Below the pieces are notes generated by a model. The model was not told the origin of the DNA. It saw only the letters and a program-made list of their open reading frames with translations, and searched no databases. DNA of 64,000 bases from Pseudonocardia oroxyli. GTDB lineage: Bacteria > Actinomycetota > Actinomycetes > Mycobacteriales > Pseudonocardiaceae. The position numbers were made by a program, and so were the translations under genes. The DNA is taken from positions 1 through 64,000 of the forward strand of contig NZ_FNBE01000008.1 of NCBI RefSeq assembly GCF_900102195.1, written 5' to 3'. This document shows, in pieces, positions 6,991 to 15,157 of this stretch. Numbering within the stretch: the stretch's first letter is position 1; every line of letters begins with the position of its first letter.

Positions 6991-7626
6991 TCACTCGCTC
7001 TCCGAGTTCAGCCAGCCGCGCAGCTTGCCCAGCGCGCGGTGTTGCGCCACCCGGATCGCGCCGGGCGTCGAGCCGACCGCGACCGCCGTCTCCTCGGCGG
7101 ACAGCTGGCCCAGCACGCGCAGCACCACGATGTCCCGCTGTTGCGGCGGCAACCGGTCCACCAGCGCCAGCAGCTCGCGCAGCTCCGCGGACCCGACGGC
7201 CGACGCCTCCGGGCCGGTCGCGGTGTCGGTGCCCTCGGGCAGCTCGTCGGACGGGTCCGACCGGTCCCGGGCCGCGGCCCGGTAGGCGTCCGCGACCTTG
7301 TTGCGCGCGATCCCGTAGGCGAACGCCATGAACGGCGTCTCCAGGTCGCGGTAGCGGGGCAGGGCGGTGCACACCGCCAGCAGGACGTCCTGGGCCACGT
7401 CCTCGGGCGTCGACAGCCCCGGCGCGCGGTGTCCCAGCCTGCCCCGGCAGTAGCGGACCAGCAGCGGCGTCGCGGCCCGCAGCAGGCGGTCGAGGGCGGG
7501 CCGGTCGCCGTCCGCCGCGCGTCGGGCGAGGGCGGTGAGCTCCGCGTCGAGTTCGGCGCGGGCGGTCTCGGCCGGAGACAGCTCGGGGGTCGCCTCCCCG
7601 GGGTCGCGGGGACTGCCGCCTCGCAC
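6991..7626 (-). CDS. shbA: ShbA/SigD-type RNA polymerase sigma factor
   Basis: A group 4 sigma factor, about 211 aa. Region 2 is seen in LLVRYCRGRLG, STPEDVAQDVLLAV and FMAFAYGIARNKVADAYR. Region 4 is seen in LPPQQRDIVVLRVLGQLS and STPGAIRVAQHRALGKLR. These motifs match the ShbA/SigD group; ShbA in Streptomyces drives expression of the principal sigma factor gene. The start is uncertain: GTG at 7626 has GGAGG about 12 nt upstream, while GTG at 7659 would add 11 residues. No anti-sigma factor gene adjoins it. The divergent neighbour is the HTH-nSTAND1 membrane protein. A related sigma factor is encoded at 53660. Confidence 0.85.
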   Translation of the reverse strand: MRGGSPRDPGEATPELSPAETARAELDAELTALARRAADGDRPALDRLLRAATPLLVRYCRGRLGHRAPGLSTPEDVAQDVLLAVCTALPRYRDLETPFMAFAYGIARNKVADAYRAAARDRSDPSDELPEGTDTATGPEASAVGSAELRELLALVDRLPPQQRDIVVLRVLGQLSAEETAVAVGSTPGAIRVAQHRALGKLRGWLNSESE

Positions 7627-7982
7627 GCGTGCTCGCTCCTCCTCGACGGTCGCGGGCACGTGGGGAGTGGGGCCCGCGGCGCCCGGCGGTGGTGGGCGCC
7701 GCGGGTGCTCGGTACGGCCCGTTTTGGACCGGTGCGGAAAGCGGTCGGGGTGAGCCGGGGAGCGGCGGGTGGCCTGGCGTGCCCTCCACGCCCCCCGCAG
7801 TCTGGGGGCCAAACGTAGCCCGAACGGTGGTGACTCGTGCTCGGTGAACGGGCTCCCGCAGCGCACTCGTACAACGTCGTACACCCGGCGGGGCCCACGT
7901 CCGGCACCAGTGCCACACGACGCACGGCCGTGGTCGATCGTCCTATCCTCCGCTCGCGAGGATCGGGACGGGGAGGGTCGAC
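7627..7982. other. 356-bp divergent promoter region
   Basis: The region separates the sigma factor from the nSTAND1 gene. It must hold both promoters. An imperfect palindrome, gtacaacgtcgtac (7869-7882, one mismatch), is the clearest operator-like element. Possible sigma-factor N-terminal extensions run through the first part but look non-coding (Arg/Pro-rich). Confidence 0.5.
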
Positions 7983-9599
7983 ATGCACGACGGCGAGGCC
8001 CCCGCCGATCCCGACCGGGCCGTCGACCGGGCGGGTTTCGCCGCCGAGCTCGGCCGGATGAAGTCGGCCGCGGGGCTCAGTTTTCGGGCCCTCGCCCGGC
8101 GCACGGTCGCGTCGTCCGACGCCGGCGTCGAGACCGGGGTGCCGCAGCTGCCGTTCACGACCATCCGGGACTACGTCCAGGGTCGGACCCTCCCGTCGGC
8201 CGCGCGGCTCGAGATCGTGCTGACCGCGTTGGGCCTGGCCCCCGCCGACCCCGATCGCGTGCGCTGGCAGGCGGCGCTGACCCGGGCGGGCACCGCCGCC
8301 ACCCGACCCTCGCCGGACCTGCGCCCGTACCCGGGGGCGGCCCCGGTCGAGCGGGACCTGCGGGGCCGCGACGCCGAGACCGCCGAGGTGCTCCGCCTGC
8401 TGCAGGCGACACCGCCGGGTGGGACGGTCGTGGTGACGGGGCCGTCCGGGGTCGGGGTCACCTCGCTGCTGCGCGCTGGCGTGCTCCCGGAGCTCGACGC
8501 GGTCGCCGAGCTGGGCCCGGGGCCCGACCCCGCGGGCAGGCTGGCCCGCGCGCTGGCGGGCCCGGCCGCCCACCTGCTGGTCGACGACGTGCACACCCTC
8601 CTCGACGCCGAGCTGCGCGCCACCCTGCGCGGCCTGCTCGACGGCGGGCCCCGCGGCGGACCGCGGGTGCTGCTGGGCATCCGCGAGGACGCCCTCGCCG
8701 ACCTGGGGGCCGACGTCTCCGCGCCCGGGGTCGTGCGGCTGCGCGGGCCGTCCGCGGAGAACCTGCGGGCGATCATGACCGGGCCCGCCGCGGCGGCGGG
8801 CTTCCCGCCCGCCGACGGGCTCGCGGACCTGCTGCTCGCCGAGCTGGAGATCGCGCCCGAGGCGGCGAGCTCGCCCCCCGGCGCCCTGCCGCTGCTGGCG
8901 GAGGCGCTGGCCGCGACCTGGGACCGGGCCGTGGCCGACGGCAGCCCGACGGTCACGATCGCGCACCTGCGTGCCTCCGGCGGCCTGCGCGGCGCCGCCG
9001 AACGGATGGCGGAGCGGGCCTACGCGGCGGTCGGCGAGGGGGCCGCCCTCGTGCGTCCGCTGCTGCTGCGGACGGTGCGGGCGCCGGGCAGCCACGGCGC
9101 CGCGGACGCGGGCAGGCGGCGGGTCCGCCGGCTCGCGCTGACCTACGGGCAGCCGCCGGGGGACGCCCTCGCGTCGGTGGCCGCGGTGCTGGTCGCGGGC
9201 CGAGTCCTCACCACGGACGCCGAGGCCCTCGAGATCGCCCACGACGTCGTCCTCCGGAGCTGGGGCAGGCTGGCGGGCTGGATCGCCGACGACCGCGCCC
9301 GCCACCCCGCACGGTCGATGATCAGTGAGGCGACGTGGGTCTGGTACCACACCGGGCGGGACCCGGGATCGCTGCTGCGCGGGCGCAGGCTGGCGGAGGC
9401 GACGGCGTTCGTCGCCGACCCCGGGCGCGCCGCCGAGCTCTACCCGATGGAGCGCGAACTGGTCGACGGCAGCCGGGCGCAGGGCGACCGCCGGGAGACG
9501 GGGCAGCTCCGGGCGCTGCGGATCGCGGTCGGGGTGCTGGCGGCGGCCCTGGTCCTGACGCTCGTCGTGCTGGTCGGCGTGCTGGTGGGGCCGGGATAG
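7983..9599 (+). CDS. HTH-nSTAND1 protein with degenerate Walker A and C-terminal membrane anchor
   Basis: A 538-aa protein. Residues about 15-100 resemble the Xre-like helix-turn-helix module found at the N-terminus of actinobacterial nSTAND1 proteins (LSFRALARRTV, then TIRDYVQGRTLPSAARLEIV). Residues about 120-430 are the NTPase domain. Its P-loop reads TGPSGVGVTSLLRAG: valine 159 stands where the catalytic lysine of GxxxxGK[ST] belongs. Walker B is intact (HLLVDDV, D201-D202). A transmembrane helix ends the protein (about 510-536). Relatives usually continue into WD40 repeats; here the stop follows the helix by a few residues. ATP hydrolysis is therefore doubtful and a binding or scaffold role is possible. 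It is divergent from an ShbA-type sigma factor. Confidence 0.82.
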   Translation: MHDGEAPADPDRAVDRAGFAAELGRMKSAAGLSFRALARRTVASSDAGVETGVPQLPFTTIRDYVQGRTLPSAARLEIVLTALGLAPADPDRVRWQAALTRAGTAATRPSPDLRPYPGAAPVERDLRGRDAETAEVLRLLQATPPGGTVVVTGPSGVGVTSLLRAGVLPELDAVAELGPGPDPAGRLARALAGPAAHLLVDDVHTLLDAELRATLRGLLDGGPRGGPRVLLGIREDALADLGADVSAPGVVRLRGPSAENLRAIMTGPAAAAGFPPADGLADLLLAELEIAPEAASSPPGALPLLAEALAATWDRAVADGSPTVTIAHLRASGGLRGAAERMAERAYAAVGEGAALVRPLLLRTVRAPGSHGAADAGRRRVRRLALTYGQPPGDALASVAAVLVAGRVLTTDAEALEIAHDVVLRSWGRLAGWIADDRARHPARSMISEATWVWYHTGRDPGSLLRGRRLAEATAFVADPGRAAELYPMERELVDGSRAQGDRRETGQLRALRIAVGVLAAALVLTLVVLVGVLVGPG

Positions 9600-9639
9600 G
9601 GGTGGCCCGGCGCGGGCGGCGACGTGGAACGATGCGGTC

Positions 9640-10995
9640 ATGCGCTATGCCGAGCACATCTCGGACCTCGTCGGTGGCACCCCGCTGGTCAAGCTGGGAT
9701 CGTCGACGTCCGGCCCGCTGGTCCTGGCCAAGGTGGAGTACCTGAACCCGGGCGGCAGCGTGAAGGACCGCATCGCCCTGCGGATGATCGACGCGGCGGA
9801 GGCCTCGGGCGAGCTGCGACCGGGCGGCACGATCGTGGAGCCCACCTCGGGCAACACCGGGATCGGGCTGGCCATGATCGCGCAGCGGCGCGGCTACCGC
9901 TGCGTGTTCGTGTGCCCGGACAAGGTGGGCGAGGACAAGCGGAACGTGCTCAAGGCGTTCGGCGCCGAGGTCGTCGTCTGCCCGACGGCGGTGGACCCCG
10001 ACCACCCGGACTCCTACTACCAGACCTCCGACCGGCTGGTGCGCGAGATCGAGGGCGCCTGGAAGCCCAACCAGTACGCCAACCCGGAGGGTCCCGCGTC
10101 GCACTACGCGACCACGGGCCCGGAGATCTGGGAGGCCACCGAGGGCAGGGTCACGCACTTCGTGGCCGGGATCGGCACCGGCGGCACCATCTCCGGCACG
10201 GGCAACTACCTCAAGGACGTGTCCGGTGGCCGGGTGAAGATCATCGGGGCGGACCCGGAGGGCTCGGTGTACTCCGGCGGCACCGGACGCCCGTACCTGG
10301 TCGAGGGCGTGGGCGAGGACTTCTGGCCGGACGCCTACGACAAGACCGTGTGCGACGACATCATCGCGGTGTCGGACGCCGACTCCTTCCACGAGACCCG
10401 CAGGCTCGCCCGCGAGGAGGCGCTGTTGGTCGGCGGCTCGTGCGGGATGGCCGTGGTCGCGGCCAAGCGGGTGGCGGAGACCGCGCCCGCGGACTCGGTG
10501 ATCGTCGTGCTGCTGCCCGACGGCGGGCGCGGCTACCTGGGCAAGGTCTTCAACGACAGCTGGATGGCGAGCTACGGCTTCCTGCCGCCCACCGAGGGGG
10601 CCACGGTCGGCGACGTGCTGCGCCGCAAGGACGGCACGCTGCCGGACCTCGTGCACGCCCACCCGAACGAGACGGTCGCGGACGCGGTGCACTACTTGCG
10701 GGAGTTCCACGTCTCGCAGATGCCGGTCGTGAAGGCGGAGCCGCCGGTCATGGCCGCCGAGGTCGTGGGCTCGGTGGTGGAGCGCGACATCCTGGACCTG
10801 CTGTTCACCAACCGGGCGAAGCTGAGCGACCGCCTCGACGGCCACATGTCCCCGCCGCTCCCGACGATCGGCGCGAACGAGCCCCTGGACACGGCGATGC
10901 AGGCCTTCGCGAAGGCGGACGCGGCGATGGTCCTGGTCGACGGCAAGCCCGCGGGCGTCGTCACCCGCTCCGACGTCCTCGCGTTCCTGGGCTGA
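9640..10995 (+). CDS. cbs: Cystathionine beta-synthase with C-terminal CBS domains
   Basis: A 451-aa PLP enzyme that condenses serine and homocysteine to cystathionine. The PLP lysine is K42 in GGSVKDRIAL, and the phosphate-binding loop is GIGTGGTISGTGNYL. A pair of CBS domains occupies about residues 330-451 (ETVADAVHYLREFHVSQMPV, MVLVDGKPAGVVTRSDVLAF). It is the orthologue of M. tuberculosis Rv1077. The metB gene that performs the reverse-direction partner reaction lies 6.4 kb downstream. Its 3' end overlaps the convergent ABC ATPase gene by 35 bp. A possible -10 AACGAT lies 6 nt before the ATG. Confidence 0.93.
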   Translation: MRYAEHISDLVGGTPLVKLGSSTSGPLVLAKVEYLNPGGSVKDRIALRMIDAAEASGELRPGGTIVEPTSGNTGIGLAMIAQRRGYRCVFVCPDKVGEDKRNVLKAFGAEVVVCPTAVDPDHPDSYYQTSDRLVREIEGAWKPNQYANPEGPASHYATTGPEIWEATEGRVTHFVAGIGTGGTISGTGNYLKDVSGGRVKIIGADPEGSVYSGGTGRPYLVEGVGEDFWPDAYDKTVCDDIIAVSDADSFHETRRLAREEALLVGGSCGMAVVAAKRVAETAPADSVIVVLLPDGGRGYLGKVFNDSWMASYGFLPPTEGATVGDVLRRKDGTLPDLVHAHPNETVADAVHYLREFHVSQMPVVKAEPPVMAAEVVGSVVERDILDLLFTNRAKLSDRLDGHMSPPLPTIGANEPLDTAMQAFAKADAAMVLVDGKPAGVVTRSDVLAFLG

Positions 10996-11983
10996 CCTCG
11001 CTGTTCGCCGAGGGAGGCGGCACCGTGTGCACCGCCTCGGCGACGCGGAGCTGCACCGCGGTGCCGGGGGCGGGGGCGTCGGGGAGGCGGGCGGTGAGCC
11101 GGGTGCCGTTCGCCAGCTCGACCCGGGCCAGCGCCGAGTGTCCGAGATAGTCCACGGAGCGGACCGTCGCCGGGACGCCCTCGCCCAGCCGCAGGTCCTC
11201 CGGGCGCAGCACCGCGAGCACCTCGCCCGCCGACCCGGACCGCACCGGCAGGTCGCCGAGGACCGTGCGGACGCACCGGCCGTCGGACACCCCGGGCAGC
11301 AGCGCCGCCTCGCCGACGAAGCCCGCCACCCAGGCCGTGGCGGGGGAGCGGTAGAGCTCGCGCGGCGTCGCGGTCTGGACCAGCACACCGGCGTGCAGCA
11401 CCGCGACCCGGTCGCTGACCGACAGGGCCTCGTCCTGGTCGTGGGTGATCAGCACCGCGGTGGCGCCGCACTCCCGCAGGACCCGGGCGACGTCCGCCCG
11501 CACCTCGGACCGCAGCGCGGCGTCCAGGCCCGCGAAGGGCTCGTCGAGCAGCACGGCGGCCGGTCCGGGGGCGAGCGCGCGGGCCAGCGCGACCCGCTGC
11601 CGCTGCCCGCCGGAGAGCTCGTGGGGCATCCGCTTCTCGAACCCGCCGAGCCCGACCAGCTCCAGCAGCTCCGCGGCCCGGCCGCGCGCCCCGTACTCCA
11701 CATTGCGGGCGACGTCCAGGTGCCCGAACAGCGCGCCCTCCTGCGGGACCAGCCCGATCCGCCGCTTCTCCGGCCGCAGCCGGGTCACGTCCCGTCCGTC
11801 CAGCGACACCGTGCCGGACGTCGCCGGGTGCAGCCCCGCGACCACCCGCAGCAGGGTCGTTTTGCCGCTGCCGCTCGCACCGAGCACGGAGACGAGCTCC
11901 CCGGGGCCGACGTCCAGATCGATCCCGTGCAGCACCTCCGCGCGCCCGTACCCGGCGTGCAGGCCCGTGAGGGAGAGGCTCAC
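10961..11983 (-). CDS. Iron-type ABC transporter ATP-binding protein (FbpC-like)
   Basis: A 340-aa ATPase with Walker A GASGSGKTT, Q-loop VPQEGALFGHL, signature LSGGQRQRVALARAL, Walker B VLLDEPFAGLD and the switch histidine ITHDQDEAL. The C-terminal 110 residues form the TOBE-like regulatory part found in Fe3+/sulfate/spermidine importers. The GTG at 11983 overlaps the permease stop by 4 nt (GTGA), so it is translationally coupled. It is the last gene of a three-gene importer operon; the stop codon lies within the convergent cbs gene. Confidence 0.92.
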   Translation of the reverse strand: MSLSLTGLHAGYGRAEVLHGIDLDVGPGELVSVLGASGSGKTTLLRVVAGLHPATSGTVSLDGRDVTRLRPEKRRIGLVPQEGALFGHLDVARNVEYGARGRAAELLELVGLGGFEKRMPHELSGGQRQRVALARALAPGPAAVLLDEPFAGLDAALRSEVRADVARVLRECGATAVLITHDQDEALSVSDRVAVLHAGVLVQTATPRELYRSPATAWVAGFVGEAALLPGVSDGRCVRTVLGDLPVRSGSAGEVLAVLRPEDLRLGEGVPATVRSVDYLGHSALARVELANGTRLTARLPDAPAPGTAVQLRVAEAVHTVPPPSANSEVSPGTRGRRSG

Positions 11984-13470
11984 CGCGGCCTGGCCAGGAG
12001 GAAGGCCGGGACGCAGGCGAGCACCACGAGCAGGAGGGCGGCGGGCGCGGCGGCGCCGTAGGACCCGGCGGCGGTGCGCTGCCACAGCTCCGTGGACAGG
12101 GTGTCGACGCCGATCGGACGCAGCATCACGGTGGCCGGGAGCTCCTTCATCGCGGTGACCATCACGAGCAGCCCGCCCGCGGCGATGCCCGGCCAGGCCT
12201 GCCGGGCGGTCACGGTCAGCCAGGTGCGGGGTGCGGACCGGCCGAGGGTCCGGGAGACCTCCTCGACCCCCACCGGGACCCGCTCGACCGCGGCCCGGGT
12301 GGCCCCGACCGCCTTGGGCAGGAACAGCACCGCGTAGGCGAAGACCAGGACCGGGGCGGTCTGGTACAGCCCGGGGACGGCGGCGAGGGAGAAGGAGACG
12401 AGCGACAGCCCGACGACGATCCCCGGCAGCCCGTGCCCGAGGTAGGCGACCGACTCGATCGCCCCGACCAGCCGGCCGCGGTATCGGGCGGCCAGCGTCC
12501 CGACGGGCAGGGCGAGCACGACGGCCAGCACCGCGGCGCCCGCGCTCAACCCCAGGGTCGCCGCGGCGGCCCGGCCGAGCCGGGCCCAGTCGACGTCCAC
12601 CCCGCCGGCCCGCACGATCCTCCCGAGGAGCACCGCGACCGGGAAGGCGAGCGAGGCGGTCGCGACGACGGCCAACCCCACGGCGGCGACCGGCGCGGCC
12701 CGGCCCAGGGACACCGGGGGGACGGTGCGGGTCGCGAGCGTGGCGCGACCCCGGACCCAGCGCCGTCGGGCGGCCCGTTCGGCGGCGACGAGGGACAGGG
12801 TCAGGACGGCGAGGACCAGGGCGAGCACGGCCGCACCGATCCGGTCGTAGGTGCCTTCGAAGGCGGCGCGGACCGCCCAGGTGAAGGCCTGGTAGCGCAG
12901 CAGCGCGACCGCCCCGAAGTCCGACAGCGTGTACAGCGCGGCGAGGAGGGTCCCCGCGAGCGCGGCGGGCAGGGCCTGCGGCAGGGTCACGGTGAGGAAC
13001 GTGCGGACCGGGCCCCGGCCGAGGGTGCGGGCCACGTCCTCGAGCCCGGTGTCGGCCAGGCGCAGCGCGGCGGCGGTCGGGAGCGTCACGTACGGCGCAC
13101 AGGCGAGGACGAGCACCACGGTCAGCGGGAGCAGCCCGGACGTCCCCGGCCAGGTCGTGACCACGGCGAACGCCACCAGGTAGGACGGCACGGCCAGCGG
13201 CAGGGACGCGAGCACCCACCACAGCCCCGGCAGCGGCAGCCGGGTGCGCGCGAGCAGCCACGCGGTGGCGACCCCCAGCACGAGGCACCCGGCGGACACG
13301 CAGGCGACGAGGACCGCCGAGTTCACCGCCAGCTCGGCGGTGCGTGCGCGGAACAGCAGCGCGGCGAACCGCTCGGGTCCCGCCTCGGCGACGCGGACGA
13401 GGAGGTACCCGAGCGGGAGGGCGGCGGCGGCCGCGCTGAGCGCGGCCGCCGCGGTGAGGGGGCGGTTCAG
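11980..13470 (-). CDS. Iron-type ABC transporter permease (FbpB-like, fused double unit)
   Basis: A 496-aa permease with about twelve transmembrane helices and two copies of the EAA loop (EDVARTLGRGPVRTFLTVTLP and EEVSRTLGRSAPRTWLTVTAR), i.e. two permease units in one chain as in FbpB/ThiP-type transporters. The first plausible codon is CTG at 13470, overlapping the stop of the binding-protein gene as CTGA. The next in-frame GTG would remove the first membrane helix. It therefore probably uses a CTG start by coupling, with GTGGGG upstream as a weak ribosome binding site. Confidence 0.88.
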   Translation of the reverse strand: MNRPLTAAAALSAAAAALPLGYLLVRVAEAGPERFAALLFRARTAELAVNSAVLVACVSAGCLVLGVATAWLLARTRLPLPGLWWVLASLPLAVPSYLVAFAVVTTWPGTSGLLPLTVVLVLACAPYVTLPTAAALRLADTGLEDVARTLGRGPVRTFLTVTLPQALPAALAGTLLAALYTLSDFGAVALLRYQAFTWAVRAAFEGTYDRIGAAVLALVLAVLTLSLVAAERAARRRWVRGRATLATRTVPPVSLGRAAPVAAVGLAVVATASLAFPVAVLLGRIVRAGGVDVDWARLGRAAAATLGLSAGAAVLAVVLALPVGTLAARYRGRLVGAIESVAYLGHGLPGIVVGLSLVSFSLAAVPGLYQTAPVLVFAYAVLFLPKAVGATRAAVERVPVGVEEVSRTLGRSAPRTWLTVTARQAWPGIAAGGLLVMVTAMKELPATVMLRPIGVDTLSTELWQRTAAGSYGAAAPAALLLVVLACVPAFLLARPR

Positions 13471-14495
13471 ATCAGCCCCACACTCTGGATCAGCGCGACG
13501 GTCTGCTCCAGCGACGCCAGGTCGGACAGGTTCAGCTCCGGCCCGCCGAGCTGGTCGAGCGCGGGCGCGCCCGTGGGCTGCGGCGCGCCCGCGACCAGCG
13601 GGTACTCGGTGGTCTCCTCGGCGAAGTAGGTCTGCGCGACGGGCGAGACCAGGTACCGGACGAGCTCGAGGGCCTCCGCGGAGCCCGCGGCGCCGCCGAG
13701 GATCCCGGCGCCGGTGACGTTGACCAGCGCGCTGACCGAGCCCGGGTCGCCGAACTTGAGCTGGGCCCGCTGCGCGGTGGGGTCGCCCTCGGCCCGGGTC
13801 CAGTAGTAGTGGTTGATCAGGCCGATGCCCGCGGCGCCGGAGTTCACGGCCTCCAGGATCGCGCCGTTGCTCTGGTGGATCTGCACGTCGTTGGCGCGCA
13901 GGCCCTCCAGCCAGGCGCGGGCGGCGTCCTCGCCCTCGGTGACCCGCAGCGCGGTGACGTGCGCCTGGAAGGACGCGTTGGTGGGCGCGATCGCCACCCG
14001 CCCGCGCCACTGCGGCTCGACGAGCGTCCGGATGTCGCCGGGAGCCTGCTCGGCGGTCACCGTCCGGCTGTCGTACGCGACGACCCGGGCCCGGCCGGTC
14101 AGCCCGACCCACGAGCCGTCCCGCGAGGTGTAGTCGGCGGGCACCGCGCCGGTGACGTCCGGGGGCAGCGGGGCGAACCGGCCCGCGTTCGCCAGCACAC
14201 CCAGCGCGCCCGCGTCCTGGGAGAGGAAGACCTGGGCGGGGGTCTGCTCGCCCTCCTCCTGGAGTTGCGCGGCCATCTCGTTGGTCGAGCCGTAGCGGGC
14301 CTCGACCCGGATCCCGGACTCCTGCTCGAAGCGCTCGAGCAGCGGGCCGACCAGCTCCTCGTCGCGCCCGGAGTAGACGGTGAGGGTCCGCTCGCCCGCG
14401 GGTGCGGCCGTCGAGGGTTGCTGCGCGGGGCTGCTGCAGGCGGTGAGTGCGGCGAGGCCGAAGGCGGCGATCGCGAGGCCGATCCGTGGGCGCAT
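13467..14495 (-). CDS. Iron-type ABC transporter substrate-binding lipoprotein (FbpA-like)
   Basis: A 342-aa protein with a lipoprotein signal peptide (LAIAAFGLAALTAC; lipid-modified cysteine at residue 20). The mature protein starts the solute-binding fold with LTVYSGRDEELVGPLLERF, and carries the family's NHYYWTRAEGD segment with adjacent tyrosines that ligate Fe3+ in FbpA-type proteins. It heads the operon binding protein-permease-ATPase. An IdeR/DtxR-like box lies 36-54 bp upstream of the start, supporting iron as the substrate. Confidence 0.9.
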   Translation of the reverse strand: MRPRIGLAIAAFGLAALTACSSPAQQPSTAAPAGERTLTVYSGRDEELVGPLLERFEQESGIRVEARYGSTNEMAAQLQEEGEQTPAQVFLSQDAGALGVLANAGRFAPLPPDVTGAVPADYTSRDGSWVGLTGRARVVAYDSRTVTAEQAPGDIRTLVEPQWRGRVAIAPTNASFQAHVTALRVTEGEDAARAWLEGLRANDVQIHQSNGAILEAVNSGAAGIGLINHYYWTRAEGDPTAQRAQLKFGDPGSVSALVNVTGAGILGGAAGSAEALELVRYLVSPVAQTYFAEETTEYPLVAGAPQPTGAPALDQLGGPELNLSDLASLEQTVALIQSVGLI

Positions 14496-14530
14496 GGGGG
14501 TCCTGTTCGTCGGTATTGCCGGAAGTCGGC

Positions 14531-14549
14531 GCAGGGCAGGCTAACCTTG
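14531..14549 (-). promoter_or_regulatory. IdeR/DtxR-like iron box
   Basis: Compared with the 19-bp consensus TTAGGTTAGGCTAACCTAA, 13 positions match, including an uninterrupted GGCTAACCT. It sits in the 98-bp divergent gap between the iron-importer operon and the response regulator gene, so it could control either side. Recognition by IdeR/DtxR is inferred. Confidence 0.6.
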
Positions 14550-14593
14550 TTGCGACACGCAGTACCTTCCCGAGAATTGAGGGGGTCGCCGGG

Positions 14594-15157
14594 GTGGACG
14601 TGTTCCTCGTGGACGATCACCGCGTCTTCACCGACCTCCTGCGCCTCGGCCTCGACGCCTGCTCCGACCTGCGGTGCTCCGGCGTCGCGCACTCGATCGC
14701 CGAGGCCCGGGCGGCCACCGTGGCGTACGACGTCGCCGTGGTCGACCTCCAGCTGCCGGACGGGAGCGGGCTCGCCCTGGTCGGTCCCCTGCAGCCGGTG
14801 CTCCTGTTGACCGCGCACCCGCACGCGGCCCGGCGGGCGGGCGTGGCGGGCGTGCTCGGCAAGGACGCGCCGCTCACCGAGATCCTCGCCGCGATCCGGA
14901 CGGTGGCGGCGGGCGGCGTCCTCCCGCCCGCGTCGGACCGGCCTGCGGGCGCGCCGCGGCTCACCCCCCGCGAGCTGGACGTCCTCGCCGAGCTCGGGCG
15001 CGGCCGGGACGCGGCGCGCATCGCGACGGCCCTGGGCCTGTCGCTGCACACCGTCCGCGACCACATCCGGGCCCTGATGGGGAAGCTGGGCGCGCACTCC
15101 CAGCTCGAGGCCGTCGTCACCGCCGGGCGGCTGGGGCTGATCGCGGTCGGGTCGTGA
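14594..15157 (+). CDS. NarL/LuxR-family response regulator
   Basis: A 187-aa response regulator. The receiver domain has the acidic pair in VFLVDDH, phosphoacceptor aspartate in AVVDLQLPDGSG and conserved lysine in VLGKDAP. The C-terminal LuxR helix-turn-helix is LTPRELDVLAELGRGRDAAR and ALGLSLHTVRDHIRALMGKL. The receiver is short. The GTG at 14594 was chosen because it begins the first beta strand. Its stop overlaps the kinase ATG. Divergent from the iron importer operon. Confidence 0.9.
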   Translation: MDVFLVDDHRVFTDLLRLGLDACSDLRCSGVAHSIAEARAATVAYDVAVVDLQLPDGSGLALVGPLQPVLLLTAHPHAARRAGVAGVLGKDAPLTEILAAIRTVAAGGVLPPASDRPAGAPRLTPRELDVLAELGRGRDAARIATALGLSLHTVRDHIRALMGKLGAHSQLEAVVTAGRLGLIAVGS

